Shown here piece by piece: positions 1-9,237 of a DNA stretch of 64,000 nucleotides. The stretch's first letter is position 1, and each line of letters starts with the position of its first letter. Under the pieces are notes generated by a model. The model worked only from the letters and a program-made list of their open reading frames with translations. It was not told where the DNA came from and did not search any database. Origin of the DNA: Modestobacter versicolor (lineage in GTDB: Bacteria; Actinomycetota; Actinomycetes; Mycobacteriales; Geodermatophilaceae); the NCBI RefSeq assembly GCF_014195485.1, contig NZ_JACIBU010000001.1:1364001-1428000 (forward strand), given 5' to 3'. Both the position numbers and the translations under genes were made by a program.

Positions 1-1051
1 CGGTCTCCTCGGTGGTGCCCGCGGTGACCCGCAGCCAGCCGGGCAGCCCGACGTCGCGCACCAGCACCCCGCGGTCCAGCAGCGCCTGCCAGGCCGCCGC
101 GGCGTCGGCGAAGTGCCCGAACAGCACGAAGTTCGCGTCGCTGGGCACGCTGGTCAGGCCGAGGCCGGGGAGCGCCTCGACGATCCGGTCCCGCTCGGCC
201 TTGACCGCGTCGACGGTGTCCAGCAGCTGCTCGGTGTGCGCCAGCGCGGTCCGCGCCGCGGCCTGGGTGAGCGAGCTCAGGTGGTAGGGCAGCCGCACCA
301 GCTGCAGCGCGTCGACCACCGCGGGGTCGGCGGCCAGGTAGCCCAGCCGCAGCCCCGCCATGCCGAACGCCTTGCTCATCGTGCGGCTCACGATGAGCCG
401 GGGCCGCCCGGGCAGCAGGGACAGCGCGGAGACGGTGCCCTTCCGGGCGAACTCGGTGTACGCCTCGTCGACGACGAGGACGCCCTCGGTCGCCTCGTAC
501 AGCGCGGCGACGGTGTCCAGGTCGACCGCGGTGCCGGTCGGGTTGTTCGGGCTGGTGACGAAGACGACGTCCGGGCGGACCTCGCGCAGCTGCGCGGTGG
601 CGGCCGCCGGGTCGATGGTGAAGTCGGCGCGCCGGTGCCCGTCGACCCACGCCGCCCCGGTGGCCGCGGTGATGATCGGGTGCATCGAGTACGACGGGGT
701 GAACCCCAGCGCCGTCCGCCCGGCGCCGCCGAAGGCCTGCAGCACCTGCTGCAGCACCTCGTTGGACCCGTTGGCCGCCCACACCATCGCCGGGGTGACC
801 GGCTCGCCGCTGGTGCGGGTCAGGTAGCCCGCGAGGTCGGCGCGCAGCGCCGTCGCGTCCCGGTCCGGGTAGCGGTTGAGGCCCTGCGCGGCCTCGGCCA
901 GCGCCACCTGCAGGTCGGCGAGCAGCGCCGCCGGCAGCGGGTGCGGGTTCTCGTTGGTGTTCAGCGCGTACCGGACGGCGAGCTGCGGGGCCCCGTAGGG
1001 CGTGCGGCCCCGCAGCTCCGGCCGCAGCGGGAGCTCCTCCATCGCCGTCAT
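1..1051 (-). CDS. hisC: Histidinol-phosphate aminotransferase HisC (3' part outside window)
   Basis: PLP-dependent aminotransferase of fold type I that makes L-histidinol phosphate in histidine biosynthesis. The 350 visible codons start at ATG 1051 and run off the left edge with no stop. Visible marks are NTNENP at residues 31-36 (substrate end of the fold), SPNNPTG at 167-173, and the Schiff-base lysine Lys227 in TMSKAFG, followed by GLRLGYL. The ATG overlaps the hisD stop codon by four bases (ATGA), so hisD and hisC are translationally coupled in one his operon. A second in-frame ATG at 1042 is possible. Other class I aminotransferases share the fold; adjacency to hisD supports HisC. Confidence 0.95.
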   Translation of the reverse strand, partial: MTAMEELPLRPELRGRTPYGAPQLAVRYALNTNENPHPLPAALLADLQVALAEAAQGLNRYPDRDATALRADLAGYLTRTSGEPVTPAMVWAANGSNEVLQQVLQAFGGAGRTALGFTPSYSMHPIITAATGAAWVDGHRRADFTIDPAAATAQLREVRPDVVFVTSPNNPTGTAVDLDTVAALYEATEGVLVVDEAYTEFARKGTVSALSLLPGRPRLIVSRTMSKAFGMAGLRLGYLAADPAVVDALQLVRLPYHLSSLTQAAARTALAHTEQLLDTVDAVKAERDRIVEALPGLGLTSVPSDANFVLFGHFADAAAAWQALLDRGVLVRDVGLPGWLRVTAGTTEET

Positions 1052-2352
1052 GCGCGCTGGCGGGCCCGGACGGCGGCGGCGTGCGCCGGCAGGTCCTCGG
1101 CGTTCGCCAGGGCGTCGATGTGCCCGGCGACCTCGGCGAGCGCCTGCTCGTCGTACTCGACGACGTGGATGCCGCGCAGGAACGACTGCACGCTCAGCCC
1201 GCTGGAGTGCCGGGCGCAGCCGCCGGTGGGCAGCACGTGGTTGGACCCGGCGGCGTAGTCGCCGAGGGAGACCGGCGCCCACGGGCCGACGAAGACCGCA
1301 CCGGCGTTGCGCACCCGCATCGCCACGGCGCGGGCGTCCCGGGTCTGGATCTCCAGGTGCTCGGCGGCGTAGGCGTCGACGACGGCCAGCCCGGCGTCCA
1401 GGTCGTCGACCAGCACGATGCCGGACTGGCTGCCGGACAGCGCGGTGCTGATCCGGTCGCTGTGCTTGGTGGCCGCGACCTGACCGGGCACCTGGTCCAG
1501 CACGGCGTCGGCGAGCTCCTCGCTGGTGGTGACCAGCACCGCGCCGGCCAGCGGGTCGTGCTCGGCCTGGCTGATCAGGTCGGCGGCCACGTGCACCGGG
1601 TCGGCGGTGTCGTCGGCCAGCACGGCGACCTCGGTGGGGCCGGCCTCGGAGTCGATGCCGACCAGCCCGCGCAGCAGCCGCTTGGCCGCGGTCGTGTAGA
1701 CGTTGCCCGGCCCGGTGACCATGTCGACCGGCGCGCAGGACCCGGCGCCGTAGCCGAACATCGCGATCGCCTGGGCCCCGCCGACGGCGTAGACCTCGGT
1801 GACGCCCAGCAGCGCGCAGGCAGCCAGCACGCCGGGGTCGGGCAGCCCGCCGTTGTCGCGCTGCGGGGGGCTGGTGACCGCGATCGACTCGACGCCGGCG
1901 ATCTGCGCGGGGACGACGTTCATCACCACGGAGCTCAGCAGCGGGGCGAGCCCGCCGGGCACGTAGAGCCCGACCCGGCGCACCGGCACCCAGCGCTCGG
2001 TCACGGTGCCGCCGCGGACGACGTCGGTGGTCACGTCGGTGCGGCGCTGGTCGGCGTGCACCGTGCGGACCCGGCGGACGGCCTCCTCGAGCGCGGCGCG
2101 CAGCGTGGGGTCGACCGTGGCGAGCGCCTCGTCGAGGGCGGCCTGCGGGACGGCGATGTCCGGGACGTCGACGCCGTCGAGCCGGGCGGTGATCTCGCGG
2201 ACCGCCTGGGCGCCGCGGAGCCGGACGTCCTCGCAGATCGGGCGGACCACGGCGAGCACCGAGTCGATGTCGGTGGCGGCCCGGGGCAGCAGCTGCGCGA
2301 GCTCCCGGGGCCCGGGCAGGGCGGACCCTCGCAGGTCGATGCGGGACAGCAC
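1048..2352 (-). CDS. hisD: Histidinol dehydrogenase HisD
   Basis: Zn-dependent NAD enzyme for the last two oxidations of histidine biosynthesis (L-histidinol to L-histidine). It is 434 aa, the usual family length. I chose GTG 2352, giving VLSRIDLRG, because a GGAGGT ribosome site lies five bases upstream; the frame stays open further upstream but that part is not HisD-like. Visible marks: the TGPGN loop, AGPTEV, SQAEHDP with metal ligands Gln262 and His265, the catalytic Glu-His pair in AAEHLEI, and [13 protein letters not shown] near the C terminus. Its TGA overlaps the hisC start. It is transcribed divergently from the LON-domain gene. Confidence 0.96.
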   Translation of the reverse strand: MLSRIDLRGSALPGPRELAQLLPRAATDIDSVLAVVRPICEDVRLRGAQAVREITARLDGVDVPDIAVPQAALDEALATVDPTLRAALEEAVRRVRTVHADQRRTDVTTDVVRGGTVTERWVPVRRVGLYVPGGLAPLLSSVVMNVVPAQIAGVESIAVTSPPQRDNGGLPDPGVLAACALLGVTEVYAVGGAQAIAMFGYGAGSCAPVDMVTGPGNVYTTAAKRLLRGLVGIDSEAGPTEVAVLADDTADPVHVAADLISQAEHDPLAGAVLVTTSEELADAVLDQVPGQVAATKHSDRISTALSGSQSGIVLVDDLDAGLAVVDAYAAEHLEIQTRDARAVAMRVRNAGAVFVGPWAPVSLGDYAAGSNHVLPTGGCARHSSGLSVQSFLRGIHVVEYDEQALAEVAGHIDALANAEDLPAHAAAVRARQRA

Positions 2353-2434
2353 GGAGCACCTCCGGGTACGAACGGGAGAACACCCCACGGTAGACGCCCG
2401 GGTGAGCGGCCCCTGCTGCCCGTAGGCTCCCGCC
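2353..2434. promoter_or_regulatory. Divergent promoter region hisD / LON-domain gene
   Basis: This 82-bp gap separates two divergent genes. On the minus strand TACCGT (2392-2387) is a TANNNT -10 box for hisD, followed by a short leader carrying the GGAGGT ribosome site. On the plus strand TAGGCT (2423-2428) stands only six bases before the GTG start of the LON-domain gene, so that mRNA would be leaderless. No convincing -35 boxes are seen. The assignment is by consensus only. Confidence 0.5.
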
Positions 2435-3355
2435 GTGAGTTCCGCGGGCGGGTCAGGCAGCTCCAGCAGCCGGGAGGTCATCCCGCTGTTCCCGCTGGAG
2501 ACCCCGTTGTTCCCCGGCGTGGTGCTGCCGCTGCAGATCTTCGAGCCGCGCTACCGGCGGCTGGTCGTCGACCTCACCTCGCTGCCCGAGGGCACCGAGC
2601 GCCGGTTCGGCGTGGTCGCCATCCGGCAGGGCTGGGAGGTGGAGCGGGTCGCGCCCGCCGAGGCGCTGTTCGACGTCGGCTGCACCGCGGTGCTGCGGAT
2701 GGTCGCCCCGCAGCGCGACGGCGGGTACCGGGTCGCCGCCGTCGGCGGTGAGCGCTTCCGGCTGCTCGACGTGCTGGTGCCCTCGGAGAGCAGCGGGGAG
2801 CACAGCGACGAGCCGCCGTACCTGCAGGCGCTGGTCGAGTGGCTGGCCGAGGAGGAGGCCGCCGAGGAGGCGGCCGGCGACGCCGGCGAGCTGGTCGGCG
2901 CGGACGCCGCGGCCGGGATCGTCCCGGACGACGTGGTCACCGAGGTGGCCCGCGGTTCGCTGGACCTGCTGGCCCGCAACGTCCGCGACCTGTTCGCCCG
3001 CTACGTCGCCGACGTCGCGGTGCGCCAGGGCGGGGCACCGGAGGGCCTGCCCGACGACGTGCTCGACGCGCTCGGCCCCGACGACCTGCCCGACGACGAG
3101 GCGGCCGGCGACGTGGCGGCCACCGCGGCGCTGCTGCGCGAGGTGAGCGACGACGCCCGCGGGCTGTCCTACCTGGTGGCCTCCTCGGCGCTGCTCACCA
3201 CCGACGACCGGCAGGCGCTGCTGGCCGAGTCGGCCACCCGGCGGCGGCTGGCCATGGAGTCCCGGCTGCTGCGCCGCGAGCTCACCCTGCTCCGCACGCT
3301 CGGCGCGGTGCCGGTGCCGCTCCGGCAGTTCGCCACCCCGATGACCTCGAACTAG
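2435..3355 (+). CDS. LON peptidase substrate-binding (N-terminal) domain protein
   Basis: A 306-aa protein with a stand-alone LON N-terminal domain: [25 protein letters not shown] at residues 16 to 40 is the family signature, and RFGVV, GCTAVL and [13 protein letters not shown] continue the fold. There is no AAA+ or protease domain, so it is not a Lon protease; stand-alone members are thought to bind substrates, but their function is not established. Two acidic Ala/Glu/Asp-rich stretches (about residues 130-165 and 205-230) break up the helical second half. The GTG start at 2435 sits six bases after a TAGGCT -10 box with no Shine-Dalgarno sequence, consistent with leaderless expression. A structured repeat follows directly after the stop. 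Confidence 0.85.
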   Translation: MSSAGGSGSSSSREVIPLFPLETPLFPGVVLPLQIFEPRYRRLVVDLTSLPEGTERRFGVVAIRQGWEVERVAPAEALFDVGCTAVLRMVAPQRDGGYRVAAVGGERFRLLDVLVPSESSGEHSDEPPYLQALVEWLAEEEAAEEAAGDAGELVGADAAAGIVPDDVVTEVARGSLDLLARNVRDLFARYVADVAVRQGGAPEGLPDDVLDALGPDDLPDDEAAGDVAATAALLREVSDDARGLSYLVASSALLTTDDRQALLAESATRRRLAMESRLLRRELTLLRTLGAVPVPLRQFATPMTSN

Positions 3356-3357
3356 AC

Positions 3358-3415
3358 GGAGGACCCCCTCCTCCTCATCCCTCGCACGCCCGGGGTGGGC
3401 CCCTGCGAGGGGGCC
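3358..3415 (+). repeat. Intergenic palindromic repeat, copy 1 (3'-end element)
   Basis: Copy 1 of the six-copy family. It begins a few bases after the TAG stop of the LON-domain gene. Outer arms GGACCCCCTC (3361-3370) and GAGGGGGCC (3406-3414) pair, and the core contains CTCGCACGC and GGTGGGCCCCTG, a diverged version of the shared core. It lies between convergent genes and probably acts as a terminator or 3'-end stabiliser. No T-tract is present. Confidence 0.7.
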
Positions 3416-3416
3416 G

Positions 3417-4109
3417 TCACGCCCGGCTCACGGGCGGGGGCACCGGGGGCAGCGGCGGGCGGAGCGGGCCGGACGCGGGCTCCTCCTCGGCGCGGCCGAG
3501 GTCGTCGCGCGAGGTGAGCGCGGTGGCCACCAGGTAGGTCAGCACCGCGACGAACGGGCCGACGGCGAGCGCCGCGGTGGCCCCCAGCGACAGCGCCGTG
3601 GTCACCGTGGTGCCCACGGCGGCGAGCTCGGCGTCGGTGGGACCGGGGCCGGCCCACTCCCCCAGCAGCCAGGCGACGACGCCGGCGGCTAGCATCCCGG
3701 CGGCGAGCGCCGTGAGGGTCAGCGCACCGCGGCGGCGCCGGTGCAGCCACACGGCGGTGCCGGCCAGCAGCCCGAGCCCGGCCAGCACGACCACGAACAC
3801 GCCGTCGTCGGCCATGAACAGCTCGGCGGACGGCGCCGGCCCGACCGGCTCGACACCGGACGCGGTGACCCGGTAGTCCGCCCGCGGGGCCAGCCAGATC
3901 CACAGGCCACCGGCGACCAGCCCGGCAGCGGCCAGGGCGAGCACGGTCAGCAGCGCGCTGCGCAGGTCCGACCGGGTGCCGCGGAGACCGGGCACGCCGA
4001 CGGGCACGGCGGGCTGCCAGGGTGCCGGCAGTCCACCGGAGGGGCTACCCGGCGGGCCGCCCGGCGCGGAGGGCGAGGGCACCAGGCCCTGCGGATGCGC
4101 GTCGGTCAC
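3417..4109 (-). CDS. Four-TM membrane protein, DUF2567-like
   Basis: A 230-aa membrane protein of unknown function. The first 45 residues are Pro/Gly-rich and probably cytoplasmic. Hydrophobic segments lie near residues 51-73, 104-122, 130-150 and 170-198. A polar loop after TM1 (DYRVTASGVEPVGPAPSAE) and a short acidic/proline C-tail follow the layout of the actinobacterial DUF2567 family, which often sits near hisD and dnaE; I make this assignment from memory of the pattern, not from a search. The GTG start at 4109 gives VTDAHPQG. It lies 43 bp downstream of dnaE on the same strand and may share its transcript. Confidence 0.65.
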   Translation of the reverse strand: MTDAHPQGLVPSPSAPGGPPGSPSGGLPAPWQPAVPVGVPGLRGTRSDLRSALLTVLALAAAGLVAGGLWIWLAPRADYRVTASGVEPVGPAPSAELFMADDGVFVVVLAGLGLLAGTAVWLHRRRRGALTLTALAAGMLAAGVVAWLLGEWAGPGPTDAELAAVGTTVTTALSLGATAALAVGPFVAVLTYLVATALTSRDDLGRAEEEPASGPLRPPLPPVPPPVSRA

Positions 4110-4152
4110 GCCACCATCTTCGTCGTCGTGGCTGGGAGGGACGTGCCGCCCC

Positions 4153-7100
4153 CTAGAGGAGGGCGACGCTGGTGGGTCCGAGCAGCGCCTTGATGTCGCC
4201 CATCAGCGCGGTGCTCGGCCGCACCCGCAGGCCCTGGTCGAGCCGGAGCACCGTCTCCCGGCCGCCGTTGAGCAGCTTGAGCTGCACCTCGGTGGTGCCC
4301 GGGTGGCTGCCCAGCACCTCGCGCAGCCGCTCGACGACCGGCGGGGTGCAGCGGGCGGCGGGCATCGAGACCAGCACCGGCCCGCGCGGGCCCTCGGTGA
4401 GCTCCGGGACGGTGACCTCGGCGGCGAACAGCGAGGGGGTGTCGTCGCGGCGGCTGATCCGGCCCTTGACCACCACGATGGCGTCCCGGACCACCTTGTC
4501 CGCGACCTGCGCCCAGGTCTTGGGGAAGAACAGCACCTCCAGGCCCGCCTCGAGGTCCTCGATGGTGGCGATCGCCCAGGGGGCGCCCTGCTTGTTGGTG
4601 CGCGGGCCGACCGCGGTGAGGATGCCGGCCACGGTGACGTTGGCGCCGTCCTCGACGCCGCCGGCGAGGATCTCGGCCAGCGCGGTGTCGGCGTGCGAGG
4701 TGAGCACGTGCTCGACCCCGTGCAGCGGGTGGTCGGAGACGTAGAGGCCGAGCATGTCGCGCTCGAAGACCAGCTTCTCCGACTTCGACCAGTCCGCGGT
4801 CGGGATGGCGATGTCCAGCGAGGCGGCGAACGGGTCGTCCTCGGCGTCACCGAAGCCGCCGAACAGGTCGAACTGCCCCTCGGCCTCCTTGCGCTTGAGG
4901 CTCATCGCCGAGTCGACGGCCTGGGCGTGGATCGCGGCGATGCCCTGCCGCGAGTGGCCCAGCGAGTCGAACCCGCCGGCCTTGGCGAGGGACTCGATGA
5001 CCTTCTTGTTGCAGGCGACGGTGTCGATCTTGCGCATGAAGTCGGCGAAGTCCTTGAACGCGCCCTTCTCCTCGCGCGCCCGGACGATCGAGTCGACGAC
5101 GTTGTGCCCGACGTTGCGCACCGACGCCAGGCCGAAGCGGATGTCGTTGCCGACGGCGGTGAAGTCCCAGGAGGACTCGTTGACGTCCGGCGGGAGCACC
5201 TTGATGCCCATCCGGCGGCACTCGGCCAGGTAGACCGGCCGGCGGTCCTTGTCGTCGCCGACGCTGGTGAGCAGCCCGGCCATGTACTCGGCCGGGTAGT
5301 TGGCCTTGAGGTAGGCGGTCCAGTAGGACACCAGCCCGTAGGCGGCCGAGTGCGCCTTGTTGAAGGCGTAGTCGGCGAAGGGCACCAGGATGTCCCAGAG
5401 CGTCTTGACCGCCGCCGCGGAGAAGCCGTTGGCCTTCATCCCGGCCTCGAAGCCGACGTACTCGGCGTCCAGCACCGACTTCTTCTTCTTGCCCATCGCG
5501 CGGCGCAGCAGGTCGGCCTTGCCGAGGGAGTACCCGGCGACCTTCTGCGCGATCGCCATGACCTGCTCCTGGTAGACGATCAGGCCGTAGGTCTGACCCA
5601 GGATCTCCTCGAGCGGCTCGGCCAGCTCCGGGTGGATCGGGGTGATCTCCTGCTGGCCGTTCTTGCGCAGCGCGTAGTTGGTGTGCGAGTTGGCACCCAT
5701 CGGGCCCGGCCGGTAGAGCGCGCCGACGGCGGAGATGTCCTCGAAGTTGTCCGGGCGCATCAGCCGCAGCAGCGACCGCATCGGCCCGCCGTCGAACTGG
5801 AAGACACCGAGGGTCTCACCGCGGGAGAGCAGGTCGTAGGTGGCCGGGTCGGTGAGGTCCTTGCTGATCTCGTCGAGGTCGACCGGCTCCTTGCCGTTGA
5901 TCACGATGTTGCGCAGCGCGTCGTCGATGACCGTGAGGTTGCGCAGGCCCAGGAAGTCCATCTTGAGCAGGCCGAGCGTCTCGCAGGTCGGGTAGTCGAA
6001 CTGCGTGATGATCGCGCCGTCGGCCTCGCGCCGCATGATCGGGATGCTGTCGATCAGCGGGTAGCGGCCGATGATGACGCCGGCCGCGTGCACACCCCAC
6101 TGGCGCTTCAGGCCCTCGAGCTTGCGGGCCTGGTCGATGACCTCCGCGGCGCCCGGGTCGGACTCGTAGCGCGCCCGGAACTCCGCGGCCTCCTTGTAGC
6201 GCTCGTGCTTGGGGTCGAAGATCCCCGACAGCGGGATGTCCTTGCCCATGACGCCCGGCGGCATCAGCTTGGTCAGCTCGTCACCGACCGAGTAGGGCCG
6301 GTCGAGCACCCGGGCAGCGTCCTTGATCGCGGCCTTGGCCTTGATCGTGCCGTAGGTGACGATCTGGCTGACCCGGTCCTCGCCGTACTTCTGCGAGACG
6401 TACTGGATGACCTCGCCGCGCCGCCGGTCGTCGAAGTCGATGTCGACGTCGGGCATGGAGACGCGCTCGGGGTTGAGGAACCGCTCGAAGATCAGCCCGT
6501 GCGCCAGCGGGTCGAGGTCGGTGATGCCCATGGCGTAGGCGGCCAGCGAGCCGGCGGCCGAGCCACGGCCCGGGCCGACCCGGATGCCGTTGTCCTTGGC
6601 CCAGTTGATGAAGTCGGCGACCACGAGGAAGTACCCCGGGAAGCCCATCTGGACGATGATCCCGACCTCGTAGTCGGCCTGCTTGCGGACGTGGGCGGGG
6701 ATGCCGCCGGGCCAGCGCTTGTGCAGCCCGCGCTCGACCTCCTTGATGAACCAGGAGGTCTCGTCCTCGCCCTCGGGGAGCGGGAAGCGCGGCAGCAGGT
6801 CGGCGCCCTCGGTGAACTGCACCTCGCACTGCTCGGCGATCAGCAGCGTGTTGTCGCAGGCCTCGGGGTGCTCGCGGAACAGCGCGCGCATCTCGGCGGC
6901 GGACTTGAGGTAGTAGCCGTCGCCGTTGAACTTGAAGCGGTTGGTCTCGTTGAGCCGCGAGCCGGTCTGGATGCACAGCAGGGCGTCGTGCGCCTGGGCG
7001 TCCTCGCGGTGGGTGTAGTGCAGGTCGTTGGTGCCCAGCAGCGGGATGCCGAGGTCCTTGGCGATCTCCAGCAGCGCCGGCTTGGTCTGCTTCTCGATGG

Positions 7101-7710
7101 ACAGCCCGTGGTCCATGATCTCGGCGTAGAAGTTCTCCCGCCCGAAGATGTCCTGGAAGTCCGCCGCCGCCTGGCGGGCCCGGTCGACCTTGCCGGCGCG
7201 CAGCCACATGTTGACCTCGCCGGACGGGCAGCCGGTGGTCGCGATCAGGCCCTTGCCGTAGCGCTCGAGCAGGTCGCGGTCGAAGCGCGGCTTGCGGTAC
7301 TGGCCCTCGAGGCTGGCCAGCGAGGAGATCCGGAAGAGGTTGTGCATCCCCTCCGTGGTGCGGGCCAGCAGCGTCATGTGGGTGTAGGCGGCCTTGCCGC
7401 GGTTGTTCCCGCCGTCGCCCTCCTCGTCGATCAGCTTGTCGCCGAAGTCGAACGGGGCGCGGTCGAACCGGGAGCCGGGCGTGTAGTAGCCCTCCATGCC
7501 GATGATCGGCTTGACCCCGGCGGCGTTGGCCTGCTTGTAGAAGTCGTAGGCGCCGAACACGTTGCCGTGGTCGGTCATCGCCAGCGCCGGCATCCCCTCG
7601 GCCGCGGCGGCCTTGGTGACCTCACCGAGCTTGGCCGCCCCGTCGAGCATCGAGTACTCGGTGTGCACGTGCAGGTGCACGAAGTTCTCTGCGGGGGACG
7701 GGGTGCTCAC
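4153..7710 (-). CDS. dnaE: DNA polymerase III alpha subunit DnaE (replicative)
   Basis: Catalytic subunit of the replicative polymerase, 1185 aa, full length. The PHP domain opens the protein (HLHVHTEYSMLDGAAKL, residues 12-28) and the polymerase active site is PDVDIDF at 420-426, giving the three Asp metal ligands. GPGRGSAAGSLAAYA and the Lys-rich GKKKKSV of the palm/fingers follow. The C terminus has the OB fold (NVTVAGILTAVG, about 1000-1010) and a terminal tau-binding-like region, which DnaE2 lacks. The start is GTG 7710 with a GAGGAG sequence upstream. The DnaE2 paralogue at 52344-56096 is shorter at the C terminus and belongs to an SOS operon. Confidence 0.97.
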   Translation of the reverse strand: MSTPSPAENFVHLHVHTEYSMLDGAAKLGEVTKAAAAEGMPALAMTDHGNVFGAYDFYKQANAAGVKPIIGMEGYYTPGSRFDRAPFDFGDKLIDEEGDGGNNRGKAAYTHMTLLARTTEGMHNLFRISSLASLEGQYRKPRFDRDLLERYGKGLIATTGCPSGEVNMWLRAGKVDRARQAAADFQDIFGRENFYAEIMDHGLSIEKQTKPALLEIAKDLGIPLLGTNDLHYTHREDAQAHDALLCIQTGSRLNETNRFKFNGDGYYLKSAAEMRALFREHPEACDNTLLIAEQCEVQFTEGADLLPRFPLPEGEDETSWFIKEVERGLHKRWPGGIPAHVRKQADYEVGIIVQMGFPGYFLVVADFINWAKDNGIRVGPGRGSAAGSLAAYAMGITDLDPLAHGLIFERFLNPERVSMPDVDIDFDDRRRGEVIQYVSQKYGEDRVSQIVTYGTIKAKAAIKDAARVLDRPYSVGDELTKLMPPGVMGKDIPLSGIFDPKHERYKEAAEFRARYESDPGAAEVIDQARKLEGLKRQWGVHAAGVIIGRYPLIDSIPIMRREADGAIITQFDYPTCETLGLLKMDFLGLRNLTVIDDALRNIVINGKEPVDLDEISKDLTDPATYDLLSRGETLGVFQFDGGPMRSLLRLMRPDNFEDISAVGALYRPGPMGANSHTNYALRKNGQQEITPIHPELAEPLEEILGQTYGLIVYQEQVMAIAQKVAGYSLGKADLLRRAMGKKKKSVLDAEYVGFEAGMKANGFSAAAVKTLWDILVPFADYAFNKAHSAAYGLVSYWTAYLKANYPAEYMAGLLTSVGDDKDRRPVYLAECRRMGIKVLPPDVNESSWDFTAVGNDIRFGLASVRNVGHNVVDSIVRAREEKGAFKDFADFMRKIDTVACNKKVIESLAKAGGFDSLGHSRQGIAAIHAQAVDSAMSLKRKEAEGQFDLFGGFGDAEDDPFAASLDIAIPTADWSKSEKLVFERDMLGLYVSDHPLHGVEHVLTSHADTALAEILAGGVEDGANVTVAGILTAVGPRTNKQGAPWAIATIEDLEAGLEVLFFPKTWAQVADKVVRDAIVVVKGRISRRDDTPSLFAAEVTVPELTEGPRGPVLVSMPAARCTPPVVERLREVLGSHPGTTEVQLKLLNGGRETVLRLDQGLRVRPSTALMGDIKALLGPTSVALL

Positions 7711-7953
7711 GGTGCGGGGTGCTCCTCACGGGTCGTGCGGCCGCCTGCCCGCCAGCGGCGGGCAGGGGCGGCGGGTCGTTCTGGGTGACCGGCGGGGAAG
7801 GCCGTTCGAGGTCGAGCTGGGCACTACGGGTGGCGCTGCCGGGGCGACGCCGTCACCACGGGTGGGGGCCGTTCGCGGTGTCCTGATCCTCGCACCTCCG
7901 GAGGTCTACCCGAAGGGTCTGACAGTTCGTGTCTCGGGATCGGGACCACTCCG
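7711..7953. other. Intergenic region upstream of dnaE
   Basis: 243 bp between the end of the GNAT gene and the dnaE start, both on the minus strand. It holds the hairpin at 7745-7765 and otherwise no ORF with actinobacterial codon use. A dnaE promoter should be here, but I see no convincing -35/-10 pair. Confidence 0.4.
7745..7765 (-). terminator. Short GC-rich hairpin downstream of the lspA-rluD-CPBP-GNAT operon
   Basis: CTGCCCGCC (7745-7753) and GGCGGGCAG (7757-7765) are perfect 9-bp arms around an AGC loop. It is about 190 bp past the GNAT stop and just before dnaE on the minus strand. It has no T-tract, so it may be an intrinsic-like terminator or part of the dnaE leader. Confidence 0.4.
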
Positions 7954-8445
7954 TCACACCGCTCCCGGGGGCCCCTGCCGGCCGGTGCCCGGGAGTCGCC
8001 TGGTCATCGTCACGTGGGCGATGCCGGCCTCCTGGTACTCCGCGCCGACGGCGGTGTAGCCGGCCCGCTCGTAGAACCGGCGCGCCGCCACCTGCGCGTG
8101 CAGCTCGACCTCCGCCTGGCCGCGCGCGGCGGCCTGCTGCTCCAGCACGGCCAGCACCGCGGCGCCGTGGCCACGACCCCGGACCGCGCGGTCGGCGGCC
8201 ATCCGGCCGATCACCGCCCGCCCCGGCCCCGCGGCGTCGGGCAGCAGCCGGCCGACGGCGACCACCCGCCCGGCGTCGTCCCGGCTGAGCGCGTGCACGG
8301 CGGTGGCGTCGGCGTCGTCCCGCTCGAGGTCGGCCGGCACCCCCTGCTCGACCACGAAGACCCGGTGCCGCAGCCCGGCGACGTCCGGCCAGTCGGCGGC
8401 GGTCGCCACGGCCGCGGTCGGCCCGATGGAGGTCGGTCCGGTCAC
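7954..8445 (-). CDS. GNAT family N-acetyltransferase (ElaA-like)
   Basis: A 163-aa single-domain acetyltransferase. The acetyl-CoA pyrophosphate loop reads RAVRGRGHGAAVL and is followed by ARRFYERAGYTAVGAEY, the usual last strand and helix. The early HRVFVVEQGVP motif is typical of the ElaA/PA-type subgroup. The substrate cannot be inferred. GTG 8445 overlaps the TGA of the upstream CPBP protease gene (GTGA), so the two are co-translated. The longer open frame upstream reads antisense-like Arg/Pro/Gly runs and is not part of the gene. Confidence 0.88.
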   Translation of the reverse strand: MTGPTSIGPTAAVATAADWPDVAGLRHRVFVVEQGVPADLERDDADATAVHALSRDDAGRVVAVGRLLPDAAGPGRAVIGRMAADRAVRGRGHGAAVLAVLEQQAAARGQAEVELHAQVAARRFYERAGYTAVGAEYQEAGIAHVTMTRRLPGTGRQGPPGAV

Positions 8446-9233
8446 CGCACGGCCGCCGGCAGCGCCGAGGAGGGCACCAGCAGGAACCGCAGGTCGATGG
8501 CGGCGTGCAGCAGCACCGGCAGCAGCAGCGACCCGGTGGCGAGGTAGACCCCGGCCAGCACCCCGCCGAGCACGCCGGTGGTGACCACGCCCGACAGCCC
8601 CTGGTAGGCGTGCGCGAGCCCGAAGGCGGCGCCGGCGACCAGGACCAGGACGGCGTCCGGCAGCGACGGGGCCACCGCCACGACGACGGCGAGGAAGAAC
8701 CCGCGGTACAGCCACTCCTCGCACACCCCCGCGGTCACCCCGACCAGCGCGAACAGGTGGCGCTCGGACCGGCTGCGCGGGAGCAGGGCCAGCGTCGCGT
8801 GGCCGGGTGGCTCGGCGTGCCGGGCCTCGCCGGGCCGGGTGCGGCGCAGCACGTCGGGCGGCGGGCCGGCCAGCGCCCCCGAGCGGAGCGTCCGGGTGGA
8901 GACCAGCACGAGCACCAGCAGGGCGGCGCACGCCAGCCAGCTGAACGGGCCCGGCCAGCGCTGCGGCAGCACCAGGCCCACCTGCGCGGCGCTGACGTCG
9001 GACGCGGCGACCCAGACGACCAGGGTGACCAGCGCCAGCCCCCACTCCAGCACCAGCAGCCGGCGGTAGAAGGACCGCCGGGCCGCCGGGTCGGTGCGCA
9101 GCCGGCCCTCGAACCGCCGGTGCAGCACGTACCCGACGAAGGGCTCCCCCACGACCAGGTAGACCGCGATCACCGCCGCCGACAGCTGGGCCGGACCGAA
9201 GTCGGCGAAGGAGGGCAGGTCGGACCCGGTCAC
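8442..9233 (-). CDS. CPBP family intramembrane metalloprotease
   Basis: A 263-aa multi-spanning membrane protein of the CAAX protease and bacteriocin-processing (ABI) family. The catalytic signature EEWLYR (EExxxR) is followed by GFF, and two later histidines appear in AFGLAHAYQG and LHAAIDLRF, completing the usual metal/catalytic set. At least six hydrophobic segments are visible. In bacteria the family ranges from prenyl-protein processing to immunity roles; the specific job here is unknown. GTG 9233 is four bases after the rluD stop; an upstream in-frame ATG (9269) would overlap rluD by about 30 bp. Confidence 0.85.
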   Translation of the reverse strand: MTGSDLPSFADFGPAQLSAAVIAVYLVVGEPFVGYVLHRRFEGRLRTDPAARRSFYRRLLVLEWGLALVTLVVWVAASDVSAAQVGLVLPQRWPGPFSWLACAALLVLVLVSTRTLRSGALAGPPPDVLRRTRPGEARHAEPPGHATLALLPRSRSERHLFALVGVTAGVCEEWLYRGFFLAVVVAVAPSLPDAVLVLVAGAAFGLAHAYQGLSGVVTTGVLGGVLAGVYLATGSLLLPVLLHAAIDLRFLLVPSSALPAAVR

Positions 9234-9237
9234 GCGG

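Noticed and set aside
3976..7788. 1270-codon open frame on the plus strand
   Set aside because: It lies antisense to dnaE and its product is Val/Gly/Asp/Arg-rich with no family motifs. Long antisense frames are expected in very GC-rich DNA.
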